Shown: positions 36,881 to 48,383 of the stretch, piece after piece
How positions within the stretch are numbered: position 1 is the stretch's first letter
Layout of the letters: the number at the start of each line of letters is the position of its first letter
Program-made: the position numbers and the translations under genes
NCBI GenBank assembly: GCA_015680685.1
Contig: MNCI01034648.1
Location: 44,038-108,037, forward strand
DNA length: 64,000 bases
Source: Gnetum montanum
Lineage: Eukaryota; Streptophyta; Gnetopsida; Gnetales; Gnetaceae
Direction of reading: 5' to 3'
Notes under the pieces: model-generated
The model's input: only the letters and a program-made list of their open reading frames with translations
Database searches by the model: none
Told to the model about the DNA's origin: nothing

Positions 36881-39530
36881 CAAAAATCAAGTGTTTTGAG
36901 GCTTCCACACTTAACTCAACATGGAAATAGGAAGCCTTAGTATGGAAACCAAGGAAAATAGGTTTTGGGATGCTCAGAGTTCTAAAATTTAAGTTTCAAG
37001 ACCTTCCCAAGGTAGCATAGGATCATATCCATCAAAATTAGGCACTTCGGAGGTTTGTAAAGGCCAAAACGTAGGAATTGAAGCCTTCCCCCATTGTTTT
37101 CATGCTGGCCAGCATAGAAAAGAGGGTGTTCAACATGGAGAATCAAAATCAAAGAAAAAATAACCTCAAACATGATCAAACAAGTAGCTAGAGTTCACAT
37201 CTAGAACTTGTGCATCTCTCAACTTCATTCTAAGGCAATTTGAGGAAATTTTGAGTGTTAAGATATGTCAAAACGACTTCCCCCCACCCCCTCCCTCCTT
37301 TTTCCACACTTGGCATAGTATCCTTAGTATGGAGAAATAGGAAATTTTTCTTATGAATTTAGAGTAATTTAGGAGCACTTTGACCAAGTTTCTAGATCCC
37401 TATGGCTATAGACTTTGATTATACAAGTTTCTAGCTGGCTCATTTGAAGGCTATTTAAGGACACTTAAGGTCTTCCCCCTGTTTCCACATTGGAGAAGTT
37501 ACTCTAACATGGAAGAATGGGGGGAATGAGTTTTAGAGGTTAAAATGAGATCAGATAAGGAAATTCTCTAGGCTATGAGGTCTTTAGCTTTGCCAGTGTA
37601 GATCTTTGGCTTTTGGGAGTGCCATCTTACCACCAAGAGTGGAAAAGTAGCTTTCCCCCTTCTTTCCATGCTATGGAAGTTACTCTAGCATGGAAGAAGG
37701 AAGAATCTTAGATCTAGGTTGGTTTAGGTCACAATCAACCATGCATGCTACCTCCCAAAGTTGCCAACTTTAAGGGTTGTGGATCCATATCAAATTTTAG
37801 CATGGAGAGAACCACTTAGCATGGAAAAAGGGATTCCCAATGTGGAAGAACCATGCATCTCAAATATAGATCAATTTTGACCTCAATTGATTATGCATGT
37901 TAGCTTCCAAGGCTACCAAGGTTAAGGACGAGGGTTTTGTGTCAATTTTGGTCATTTTGGGTATTTCTAAGCATTTTTCAGGCTTTACCCCTTCTTCCAT
38001 GCTAAGACTTGGATGATCATGATGCAAAACTAGGGGGTATCATTTTTTAGCCTTCTATCATCAATTTCTTGAAGTTTAAAGGCTTTGAACGATGCCAACA
38101 GGGTCCTAGAGCACATGCAAGCTCAATTAATGTTTTTTAGAGGTAGTTATGGATTCCAAATGAGCATCCCCCTTAATTTTCATATTGAGCATCATGGAGG
38201 GGGATTCCCAATGTGGAGACATCATAAAACTCAAATCTAGCATAGTTTTGACTTCAATCGACCATGCATGTCAACCTTTTAGTCTACCAAGGTTGAAGAC
38301 TAGGGTTTGGAGTTAAAAATAGTTATTTTATAGGTTTTCCAAGTCGTTTTTGAGCTTCCCCATCTTTTCCAACACTAAAAATAGTATACCCAACCTGAAA
38401 AATTGGGGGGAAATAGATTTTTAAACTTTTGCATCATTTTTGATCCTACATGTAGGTCCCTAAGGTTGTTAATTATAATGGTCAATGCCTAGCATTAAAA
38501 ATTTTTTATTTTGAAGGTTCATAAGTTATTTCTTGGCTTTCCCCACTTTTTCCATGGTGTGGCTTCCATGCTTATGGTGGAAAATTCGGGGAAAAGCTTT
38601 TTGATCATTTTTATCACTTTTGGTTATGCATGCAAGCTTCTAAGGTTACTAGTGTCAACTACTAACATCTTATGTTGAAATTTGGTTGTTTCAAGGGTCA
38701 TTAGGAAATGTTTTGGCCTCCCTCCTTTTTCCACACTATGGCTTCCATTCTTAGTATGGAAAATTTGGAGGAAGAACATTTTAAATTTTTATGGCCAATC
38801 TCACTATGCATGAGTGTTCACAGGGTTACTGGTATTGCCCATTAGTGCCCAAGGTTAAGATATTGTCATTTTCGAGATTGTGAGGGGGTTTTCAAGCTTC
38901 CTTCATTTTTTCAATGCTAAGGGTGGAAGGCTAAACATGGAAAAGGTCTCCCTCAATGAAGAAAGCCATATCTAGGCCAAATCAACAATCAATTAAACAT
39001 GCATGTCAACCTCTAGGGTTGTTGATGTTGATGATCAATGTTGGGTGTCAAGATTTGATAATTTGAAGGCTTCTAAGTGACTCATGAAATATTCCCCTTT
39101 CTTACATGTTTGGCATGGTGGTCCCAACATGGATGAGAGTGGGCTGATAGTTTTGTGCCATATTTGACCACTTTTGAAGCTTTTGAAAGCTCCATAGGGT
39201 TCCAACAATGTCTAGTGGTCACCAGGCATTAAGAAATAATCATTAGGTAATCAATTTAGGTTATTTTTGGCTTCCCCCCATATATCCACACTGAAGGTGA
39301 GAGGCTCAATATGGAAGAAGCCTCCCTAGCATGGAAAACACCAAATCCTAGATTTCAACCAATTTCACTAAGTCTAGGGGGGATTCTAAGGTTGGTGAAG
39401 ATGCTTAGAGAGTTTCTAGGTCATTCGGGGCTCATTTTGGGGTGTAAGAGTGGATGTTACCCCCCTTCTTCCATGTTGGGCAATACTACCCCAGTGTAAA
39501 AACCCATGGTTTCTAAGCTTTCTCACATTT
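36880..39530 (+). repeat. Degenerate satellite-like array, 180-190 bp period, about 14 units
   Basis: A block of the type CCCCCTTTTTCCATGCTA, followed about 20 bp later by its inverse (TAGCATGGAAAAA-GGGG), recurs at about 37,090, 37,303, 37,483, 37,664, 37,800, 37,995, 38,178, 38,367, 38,549, 38,729, 38,910, 39,102, 39,282 and 39,469. Most intervals are 180-192 bp. Between blocks each unit has a second shared part containing CAACCATGCATG and CTACCAAGGTTGA. Units are strongly diverged from each other. The array lies between gag and pol of element E. Confidence 0.75.
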
Positions 39531-39899
39531 TTGGGTGTTTCTTGAGGGATTACCTAACTTGGTACATTGCATGGAGGAAATTTTTATTGTTGGCCATGGG
39601 CTTGTCATCCCAATTGTGATTTACTTTATCCATACATACCAAAATATGGACTTCATATTTTGTATATGGCTATTGTGGCTCTTCTTTGTTGTTTTGATTG
39701 TGGGCTTTGGTGTCCTCCTATGGCTTGTTGGTTGAATGGGATGGAGTAGTGGGGATCATGGATATAGTCAAAATGGAACTGGGATTTGATGGACCCTTTT
39801 CCTTTCATGCCTACATCTACTTATCTCCCTTTTTGTTAGGATTTTTCTTATGCTTCTTCCTTTATTTGGCTAAAGGTTTTTTGGTTGTCAACTATTAGC
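39531..39899. other. Spacer between array and gag of E; no gene recognised
   Basis: Three overlapping plus-strand frames here (39,535-39,898) are rich in Leu, Phe and Trp, but they lie antisense to E and overlap in different frames. They look like chance frames in T- and G-rich DNA. Confidence 0.4.
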
Positions 39900-42280
39900 T
39901 GTAAGGAAGAGGATATAGCATTGGCCACCACAAGGGGTTATTGTGTAGTTGGTTGGGCTACAATTGTTTAGGTTGTATTGGATTGAGGAGACTTTGATGA
40001 CAATAGGTTTCCTCAAAGGCATTCATGATGGTACTCTAACAATGAAGGGGAATCTTGAGCTATGGAAAGTCAAAGAGGCCCTTTCATTGTAAAGTGGTAC
40101 TTGAATCATGAATGATTCTCTTGCAAGTCTCTGATTTTCATTTATGTTGAAGGCTGAAATAACATAGGGGCTATCATTAGCATTCAATGGGTCTTTGTAG
40201 ATCTACATCAACCAATTTTATAGCCAAACTTGGTTAGAAGCATCTAAGACTAGTTCCCCCCTATCTATCATCCTTTGTAACTCATCCTTTAGCACAAGGC
40301 AGAAGTCTATTTCATGAACAAGCAATTGATGATAATGGTAGAATAGTCTAGCTTGAAGTATTTAGGAAACTGGTGATCATCTTTTGTTGCCTGAGTGAGA
40401 TCTTTGGCTATTTTGCATAGACACTCATTTATTTGTGTTGCATGTGCCTACTTCTTAATAGTCAGTCTAGTAACTTGGATGGTTTTAATGGCAACATAGT
40501 GTATTTATACTTGTCCTTCCTTTCAAACTTAGGTCTATTTATTGTCAATGCATTGGTCCCAGAAGTTGATGGCTGGTTATTCCAGTCATTGGTGAGGGCC
40601 TTGGATGGATTGACCTTCGACCCTTAGTTTGTGATCTTTGTTTCCTTGGTTATAAGTGCTACAGTAGTGTTGTTTTGTTTGCTATTTTCTTTGTTTCTTT
40701 AAGTATGTTATTTTTTATATGCTAAATAGGTTGGACCATGACTAGCCTCCATAACATCCTCTATATTTTTACTTTGTGAGAATGCTTGGCCAAGAGACCA
40801 TGAATCAAGGTAGTAGAGTTTATACTTGATGAAGTCATTAACTACTCCCTTAAATATGGCTAGCAAGTGGGCTTCAACTATAGACTCTAGTATTTCATTT
40901 AGCAGTCCATTCCACTCCTAAATGAATTTCTATATGGGCTCTAAGGACCCCTGCTTGACCTTCATCGGTTGATCAAGCATTGTGTTAGGCTTCAAACTAT
41001 ACTTGAAGTAGTTGACAAACTAGGCTACTAAGTCCTCCAAAGAGGATATGGATCCTCTAGGCAATGCATGATACCAATCAAGTGCTTTCCTAGTCAAAGA
41101 CATAGGAAAAATCCTCACAATGGTATGAGGCCATGGCTACAAGGGTAAACATTTAGATCAAAAGATAATAAGGTGAGCATTAGGGTCACCTTCTCTATTA
41201 TATTTGCTAAATTGCTGAATGGGGACACTAAGAGGAAGTGTCAAGGGTGGGACTACAGGACTTATGGGATCATCCTAGTAGAAGTCCATAATCTTCATAG
41301 TTTGTGTAGTAGAGGCTTTAAGCCTCTTCAATTCCTTTGTTAGATCTTGGACCATTTGGAAGGCTTAATCCAAACCTTGTGATGGCCCCATAGGTTGTGA
41401 GGTTTGTACATAAGGTTGTGGAATCTATTGTGAGGCTTTTGGAACCATTATGAGTTGCATGAGGGAAGGAAGAGTTTTCATTATGGTCATGGCTTGTGGG
41501 CCAAACAAAGAAAAAGATATTTATGTCAATACTTGAGCCACAAATAGGATGTTTGACCCTTGTGTTTCTTGGGATCCCATGGTGGACCCCATGTGAATAG
41601 TTAATAGATTTTTGATGGTAAAAACCACCATTGATGGTTTTATATATTAAGACTAAGTTGTAAATGGTAGTGATGTACTATAGTTGATTGTTTGTGACAT
41701 TGGATAAGTATGATGTGTGGCTATAACTGATGTGGGATCTACTGTAGTAAGGTAGGGAGTGGAAGATGGTAGCATCATGCCCATGGAGAAAAAAAAGCAT
41801 TAGAGGAAGGTGTTGTAACTTTAGAGGATGTTTGTTGGAATAGTCCTCCTATGATGTTTTCAGGCTTATATTCTACCTAAAATTCATCCTCCTCTTCCTG
41901 TTGTTCCTCAAAGTTAGGCTTATCATCTTTCTCTTCCATGGCAATCAATTGGGCTAGGATGCTAGAATAGATATTGTTAAGGGAAATTTGGTGATACAGG
42001 AAAGGGATGTATTTCTTCCCACTCTTGTGTATGAGCTCAAACTCCATTTTTGCCTCAACTTCAATTCATGGAATTATCATGCCTACCTATATTTTAGCAC
42101 AAATTAAGTTATAACGATCTTCATTTATGGTTGCAAAATTAGGACTTTCCCCTCTAACCCTCAAAATCACCTGCACTCAATGATGGTAGGGTCCTTGGGA
42201 TCATACACCCTCATGGCTTGTTGGCTATGATCCTCACCTATGAGGGTGAAGGGTAATTTAGTGAACTTTTGGAAAGACAT
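39900..42280 (-). pseudogene. gag of element E (decayed)
   Basis: The likely start is the ATG at 42,280 (MSFQKFTKLPFTLIGEDHS). Further on the minus strand near 40,990-40,780 reads EWNGLLNEILESIVEAHLLA and AIFKGVVNDFIKYKLYYLDS, in the place of a gag capsid core. Near 40,340-40,240 it ends with YHQLLVHEIDFCLVLKDELQ and RMIDRGEL, the pattern of a His/Cys-type end region of Tat gag (YHxxxxHxxxxC then KxxLQxxIDRG). Many stops. It is followed by the repeat spacer instead of directly by protease; I did not find the protease motif. Confidence 0.6.
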
Positions 42281-42419
42281 GACTATAGTGTTGAGAATGG
42301 CTTAAAATAGGCTATAAATAGTAAAATAGGAGTACATTCCAGTGAATGGAACTCAAAAAATTTTAAAGGAAATGAAAATCAAAAAAGAAAAAACAATGTA
42401 CTTACTATAATTAGTGAGT

Positions 42420-43180
42420 GGGGGATAAGGGGGTTTACCCCTTTACCAGAAATGGAATGTTGGAAATGTTGGTTTCAAGCCTCACTCAAGTTGTCCTTCT
42501 AACTACCTCTACACTCGATATGGTAGGGGGGAAAAGAAAGGGGTGAGATAGTGAAAATTTCACACTTTCTTATTTCAATGTTGGAGAGAGGGGGGAAAAG
42601 TTTGAAGACCAAAATGAAAACATCATAGTTTCCAAAGATGGTTTTACCAAGTTGTTAACATTTTACCACAAAGGATGGAAAAGTAGGCTTGGTTACTATG
42701 AAAACAAATGATATCTGAGTGGCAAAAAATATGGTAGCAAAAATTAAGTGGTTATTAAGGCTTCCATGTTGGCTTTTCTCTAGAAATTCATAGCAAATGT
42801 TGTGAAATTTCAACACCAAAACCACCTACAACTTCCATGTTGAGTTTTTTGATATAGGGGGATAAAGTTAGCATTACATTCCTTGGGATTTTTGGCTTCA
42901 AAAAATTATAGAATGGCTTTCAAATTGCAATAAAAGTATGTTTGGTCATTAAATTAGTAACAAACCTCATCAAAATTAGCCTCTCAATTGCTTCCATGAT
43001 GGGTGTGGCAAAGGGGGGAAAGAAGGGGGGTTACATGGTGGGAATCTTACACCTCCTACCTCAACATTGATGAGGGAAAGGTTGAAAACCAAAGTGGAAA
43101 GTTGGTTTTTTTCCACCAAAGCTATTTTTATCTAGCTTCCAATTTTCTCAAGTTGAAAAAGTAGGGGGGAAAGCCAACTC
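42420..43180. repeat. Array-like sequence upstream of E gag
   Basis: Words such as CTTCCATGTTGGC, ACTTCCATGTTGAG, CTTCCATGATGGGTG and GTAGGGGGGAAAG recur between 42,500 and 43,165 at roughly 125-175 bp. They resemble the units of the 36.9-39.5 kb array. E's 5' LTR would be expected here and I could not delimit it. Element C starts just to the right. Confidence 0.4.
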
Positions 43181-43208
43181 ATAGGAGAGTTGAACCACTA
43201 ATGAACCA

Positions 43209-43301
43209 TGATATCGTGTATGCAATATCGCATCCACGATATCAAATCTACCATGTGATGTTGGATACCCAATATCGCAGCCTGTCTCCTTACCTATAAA
43301 T
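43209..43301 (+). promoter_or_regulatory. U3 GATATCG repeats and TATA box of C LTR
   Basis: Four copies of a palindromic core close to GATATCG/CAATATCGCA lie at 43,209-43,280, just upstream of CCTATAAATAAG. The same arrangement with varying copy number is in both B LTRs (49,125-49,165; 62,990-63,052) and in the right LTR of A (15,730-15,790). This is a plausible promoter-proximal activator site cluster. Confidence 0.55.
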
Positions 43302-43843
43302 AAGAGGTTGTGCCCTTGGTTTTAGCAATTAGAAGTTAGTCCCTTAGCTAAATTCTTGTCATTTTCTCCTTCTTGAGTTAGAATTATTTCTGTGTGCCTG
43401 CAGTAGAAGTCATAGAGTGAATAGATCTTTATTTGAGCATTGTGTACCTGAGCACACTTTGTGTATGGAAATAAAGACAAACTTTATGATAAATCTTGCA
43501 GCATATAGAATAGATTAATTAGTGTTAATTATTATTTAATGCTTTTGTAGTTAATTAATGATTTCTATCACCCTATAACTCTCTTAGTTAAATACACTCA
43601 ATACGACCACTTCAAGCATGCGTGTAATGCTTGGTAACCTAGTAACGATTAGCATTTGCTAATCTTAGCAGTGTTGCACTGGTTCAGAATGTGTACGGCA
43701 AGTGGGAATGGATATTAGTGTTAGGAATAATTAGAAATTAGTTAATGAATAGTTAAATTAGATTAGTTACTTAGTTATTTCTCTCTTCCCTCATTATTAG
43801 CATAGGATATAAAACACATAAAATCCATAAAAATCATATGCGT

Positions 43844-43886
43844 CAAGCTTACTTAACAATACAACCATGACATACAAGTAATTTTG
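43844..43886 (+). other. U5 stem-loop in C LTR
   Basis: CAAGCTTACTT (43,844-43,854) pairs with AAGTAATTTTG (43,876-43,886) with one G-T pair and one mismatch, at the same place as the stems of A and B. It lies about 135 nt upstream of the PBS and downstream of the probable poly(A) signal, hence in U5. Confidence 0.6.
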
Positions 43887-44021
43887 GGAAGACAACAATG
43901 AATCAAACTATTATTCTTCCACAAAGGTGCATAGGCACTTAGTCCTTGGAATTTGACCGGATTTTGCATGAAAAATTTGTATTTGTATGGTTGAGCATAG
44001 GGGTATCTCGTCGCTCATCAT

Positions 44022-44039
44022 TGGCACCATTACCAAGGA
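44022..44039 (+). other. Primer-binding site of C (tRNA-Asp type)
   Basis: TGGCACCATTACCAAGGA begins one base after the LTR. Compared with the tRNA-Asp complement TGGCGCCGTTGCCGGGGA all five differences are G-to-A. Confidence 0.8.
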
Positions 44040-44152
44040 CTTAGTTGTTTTTACGCTAAGTAGAACTTAAGAAATCATTCACATCATTGGAACGAACCCT
44101 TAGGGTTGGTTACGAAAAAGATAATAGCACATTGCACACTAAACAAGACAAG

Positions 44153-46690
44153 ATGTCTTCTTCTTTGCACAAAAGCACTTCATCGCCTAGGACTAACACA
44201 AGAAGCAATCGGCAGCAGGATACATGTGATCTTGATCCACTAGTTCCTCAATAGTTTCGTGTGGTACACATTCACCTCGATGAATATGTACCTAACTTCA
44301 CCTTTATTCTCCACCAAGAGGAATAGTTGTGTTGGTGTGACTTGGAAGGTAACATAGTGTTACCTCCCGACCGTTCAGTCCCAAGTATGCTTCTTCATGC
44401 TCTCACATGAATAGGCATGCAACACTTACACGTAGAGTACATTGCAAAGGACTATGATTCGAGAGATTATCATCCCACCAAAGTGCAATGTCAAAGGGAT
44501 TTGCAACAAAAGAAACACCATAAGTCCTTAAAGGGAAAATGGTCTAAGGATGCCCCACATGTTTTAAGTGAAATTAAGGGTGATGAACCTGCCTCAGGAG
44601 GTCACCCACATAGCAATGTTCCTCCCCTTGACTTTGGTCAAGGGGTTGTGTATCAAAACCTTCATTCTACTATTCACAACCTAGGTGTTGATACCAATGA
44701 ACACAAAGAGTCCAAAAAAGGAACAAAAACAAATGACAAAGGTGGGTATTTTGAATGCAATCACAATCAAGGCAGAGACCACTGAAGAGAAGGTAGTAGA
44801 CATCATCATATGGTGGTTCCCCTTCTTCTTCACCTCTATCATCTCCTTCACCCTCTCCTTCCATGTCTAGATGTAGCCATAAATAGACAAATCATGAGGA
44901 TAAGGGCAAACAAAGTGAAAGTCATAGATGAGACAACCAAGACAAAGGATGAGGACACCCTAGGGAGTCACGCCATAGAAGAAGGGATAGTAGGGAACCA
45001 CATAGACACCATAGACACTATGAATGAGATGATCATGATGAACCCCTACTTGCCATGCGAAGCATGCTAGATATAACTGAGGCAATGAGAGTTCCAACAA
45101 GGCACCAAAAATATAGTAGGATCAAGAGGCTAGACATGAACAACATCCCACGATTTGAAGGGGGATATAACATTGATCGTCAAAATCACTTACAAGCATT
45201 TCGTGATGTGTGTGCCTTGCAAAACATAGAAAATGAGTGGAAAAAGCTTAAGTTGTTTCCATGAATACTAATCAGAGAAGCTGAAAGCTAATACCGGTCC
45301 TTAGAACTAGAATCCATTAGTAGGTGGAGTACAATGTTAGAACTGTTCAACGATAAGTACCATATGTACTCCCAAGTGTCTAACCTAAAAAAGAAAATCC
45401 AAGGATGGAAACAAGAAAGTCATGAACCCTTGGATGCTACCATGGGCCACTATTATGCACTCTTACATCATTATTCTAGCCATGGTTATTCGCAGCGGGA
45501 TCAACTACGCCATCTCGTAGATGGGCTTAGGCATGAAACAAGAAGGACCCTTGGGACTTATGCCCAAGGAAGGTTATCTGAGCTTAGGTCCCATCAAATT
45601 CATAGACTGTTGGAGTAAGTAGCTAAAGAAGAAGGTGAGCTATGAAAAAGAGAGTTTGTGGAAGAATACAATTGAGATCCTTCCCTCCGAAAGAAGGGAG
45701 TAAGATTTTGTGAGGATGAGGAAGAGTCACCACTCGAAGAGATGATGAATAGGAAAACATTGCCTATTCAAAAGTTAGCATCAGAAGTATCGGCAAACGT
45801 AGACCAAATGTGAGACTCCCTAGATAATAGGTTTCAAACTATGCTCAAAGTAGTAGAGGAGTCTAGGAAGCAAGGTAGTGACTGTGACAAAAGGAAAAAG
45901 AGAGAAGCAGAAAATGTATGTAATAGGGGTAAGGGTAAAGTTGTTATTATTGAAGAGGTTGTGGACTTAGATACAAACAATGATAATGGAAGTGAGATCT
46001 ATCAATACAACCATCCTAAGGGATGTTGCCTTGTAATCTCACATTTACAAGAGTTTTTGGTGTATGCACTTAATCCACATTTAAACAAACGACAAACATC
46101 CCTACGGTTACCTTATCCCCAAGGTAACCCAAGGTAGTTTCACCAACCTTTAATGTATTATCCAAGTGGAACTCCACCACAACCAATTGAGTAACATCAA
46201 TAGTGGCAATACCCACAATCATGGGGAATGCCACCACCAAGGCAATAATATCCTTACCAGCAACCAAACCCATATGGATTTTACATGCAACATCTGATCT
46301 CTCCACGTGACTCTGTTAGTCACGTTACTCCTCAACATCACTACCAAGCTCATGAGCACTATAGGACTCTCTCTTCTAAGGGCGACATTCCACAAGTATA
46401 CCATACTTCCAATCCAACTGCATCTCTCCCACCAATAACTCCATTACCACCTACTCCAACAATGCAAGGTGAACTCCCTGCTCAGCCACAGCAATGCAAC
46501 ACCACAAGGGTTGTTAATCCTTAACCTACTATTAGTTCTAACAATCGTACAAAGAAAATATCTTTCTTTAGAACAAATAGTCCAACCAAGCCTTTGCAAC
46601 CTCAAGTGGCTGAGTCTTTGGATACCTCTGTATCAACTAAAGCTTCAAAGACCCCTTCAAACTTAACACTGCATTCAACACATACGGTCA
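44153..46690 (+). pseudogene. gag of element C (decayed)
   Basis: The start at ATG 44,153 (MSSSLHKSTSSPRTNTR) corresponds to A's gag start. Landmarks are GNIVLPPDRSVPSML near 44,353, a charged stretch to 44,785, a frameshift before 45,055, DMNNIPRFEGGYNIDRQ (45,140), the retrotransposon-gag core with SRWSTMLELFNDKYHMY (about 45,320-45,370) and LDATMGHYYALLHHY, then NRKTLPIQK and YNHPKGCCLVISHLQ near 46,000. A proline- and glutamine-rich tail (PPITPLPPTPTMQGEL) precedes protease. No zinc knuckle is visible. B's gag has every landmark in the same order. Confidence 0.8.
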
Positions 46691-47340
46691 TGTTAACACA
46701 TGTCGTTACTGATTAGATCAAAGATGGCTAGCTTCCTAGGAAATTCTCTAATCCTGGGAGCCCCCTAATATATCTATAAATCATCAGGAATGAGCCATGC
46801 AAAGCTCTTTTGGATTCAGGTTCTGGTGTCAACTTAATATCCCAAGAAATGTATAAGGCCTAGAACTTGCCTCCATTGAAAAAGAGCAATATCCATTTAG
46901 AGTTAGCTGACTAGTCTATTACTGTTTCCTTGGAATTAGTGGAGGACATTATTACCACTATTTGTGGGTGGTCATATCCAGCAAACTTCCTGGTGATCCA
47001 AGTGAATAACAGTTAGGGGGACTTCCCAATCATAATGGGAAGGGCATGGCTAAGCACTATCAATGCATGCCTAGGTATCTGTGATCTTTCCCTAGAAATA
47101 TCTAAGGAAAAAAATTTTGGAAAGATCGAGAAGAAGAAGGTTCCATGCATCACATACAGTGACACAAGGTGCAATTGCGTGCAGAGATCCTAGGTTGTGT
47201 GGAGTTTGACATTGCCTACATAAAATTAGTATGCACCAATGATCAACATACAAAGGTGCCTATATGCAGTAGCCACATGACAAGAAGACACCTAGTGGCT
47301 GATGGATGATCAAGAAAGTAGCTCACTTATATGCATGAAA
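46690..47340 (+). pseudogene. Protease of element C
   Basis: Aspartic protease that matures Gag-Pol. The active site ALLDSGSGVNLIS (46,804 onward) is intact. It is followed by ICGWSYPANFLVIQV and FPIIMGRAWLSTINACLG, which correspond to the flap and the second conserved region. Immediately upstream, HTVMLTHVVTD to LPRKFSNPGSP is the segment in which element B suffered its 89-bp duplication. Stops are scattered, so the frame is closed in places although the catalytic motif survives. Confidence 0.75.
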
Positions 47341-48383
47341 CTAACTTGAGGTTTGACTTGCACTTATATAGATAGCATTGATGCATTAGAGCAAGTCCAC
47401 CGCCAACTTCCCAGTCCTAACTTAGAAAACATTAATTGGAGGAAGTTGGAAATTTCCAAGAAATTTAAACAAGAGCCCCTAGAGCTAAAATCATTTCCCA
47501 CCAGTATGGAATACATGTTCCTTAAGAATGGAAAACTGGTAATCATCAACATGAGACTTGCTCCGCAACAAAAAGAAAGCCTACTCAAGGTAATAAAAAA
47601 GTGGTCAAAAGCCTTCACCTGGTCATATCTATAATTAACTAGAATAGATCCTAGGATATGCTAGCATAGGATTTACACTAACTTATCCATGAATCCTCAA
47701 AAACAACCATAGAGGTGATTGAACCCAAAGTTGAAGCAAGTACTAAAAGAAGAAATCGAATAGCCTCTAAAGGTTGGGTTCATATATGCTATTTCTGATA
47801 GCAAATGGATTAGCCCCTTAGTAATTGTGCCTAAAAAAGGAGGCAAATGGAGGGTGTGCATAGATTTAAGGCTGCTAAATATGGAAACATTCAAGGATCA
47901 CTTTCCATTGCCATTTGTTGACCAAGTCTTAGACACAATCGCAAGGCATCGCTATTATAGTTTTCTAGATGGCTATAGTGGATATAACCAAATACAAATA
48001 GCTCCAAAAGACCAAGCCAAAACTACGTTCACCAATCCTTTAGGAACGTTTGCATATAAAAAAATGTCTTTTGGCTTGTGTAATGTCCCTACCATGTTTC
48101 AACGCTTAGTTCTAATCATATTCCAGTAGCAAATAGAAAATGGTGTGGAAGCCTTTATAGATGACTTCTCCACTTACAAAGCAAGCTTTGATCAAGCCTT
48201 GGATTGATTAGAGCAAGTGTTGAAAAGATGTGTAGAGACTAATCTAAGGCTCAACTAGTAAAAAAGACATTTAATGGTCCAAGAAGACATAGTACTTGGG
48301 CATATAATTTCACATGCAAGGATAGAGGTAGACCCTGAGAAAATCAAAGTCATCCAAGGAATTACCCATCAACTGGAAATTGT
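47341..48383 (+). pseudogene. Reverse transcriptase of element C, 5' part, cut by element B
   Basis: The linker at 47,353-47,634 (APQQKESLLKVIKKWSK) leads into RT: PKKGGKWRVCIDLRLLN, FPLPFVDQVLD, YSFLDGYSGYNQIQIAPKD, GTFAYKKMSFGLCNVP and the active-site box FIDDFS, all Athila-like. The 100-codon stretch at 47,827-48,129 is fully open. The domain continues to the thumb (HIISHARIEVDPEKIKVIQ), where B inserts after ATTGT. The remainder resumes at 63,061. Stops at CAG/CAA-type positions make it inactive. Confidence 0.85.
48379..48383 (+). repeat. Target-site duplication of element B, left copy
   Basis: ATTGT directly precedes B's LTR end TGATG. The right copy at 63,061-63,065 is ACTGT, one C/T difference. 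The distance between copies (14,682 bp) is a multiple of three, so C's frame is in register across B. Confidence 0.75.

Larger units (their letters stand above)
32690..42280 (-). mobile_element. Element E: decayed Tat-lineage Ty3/gypsy retrotransposon
   Basis: On the minus strand the order is gag (42,280 to about 39,900), a spacer with tandem repeats, PR-RT linker, RT, RNase H, a second (archaeal-type) RNase H, and IN ending at 32,811, followed by short tandem repeats. The second RNase H between RNase H and IN is the hallmark of the Tat lineage (Tat, Ogre, Retand). The pol is collinear with that of D (53,140-56,454) and similar in length, but D is far better preserved. LTRs could not be placed: the 5' side runs into array-like DNA at 42,420-43,180 and the 3' side into 31.0-32.7 kb. 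Confidence 0.75.
43202..44020 (+). repeat. 5' LTR of element C
   Basis: The end is firm: CGCTCATCA directly precedes the PBS. The start is uncertain; TGAACCATGATATCG at 43,202 is chosen because the U3 GATATCG motifs begin there, and a TGATG at 43,256 is the alternative. TATAAATAAGAGG at 43,294 is identical to that of element B. An AATAAA lies at about 43,469. Confidence 0.75.

Noticed and set aside
39535-39898. Hydrophobic overlapping frames that could look like a membrane protein
   Set aside because: Three overlapping frames in different phases in T/G-rich DNA with no family signature; antisense to element E.
42280-43201. 5' LTR and PBS of element E
   Set aside because: Searched for TG...CA ends, a PBS and a match to 31.0-32.7 kb; none was convincing.
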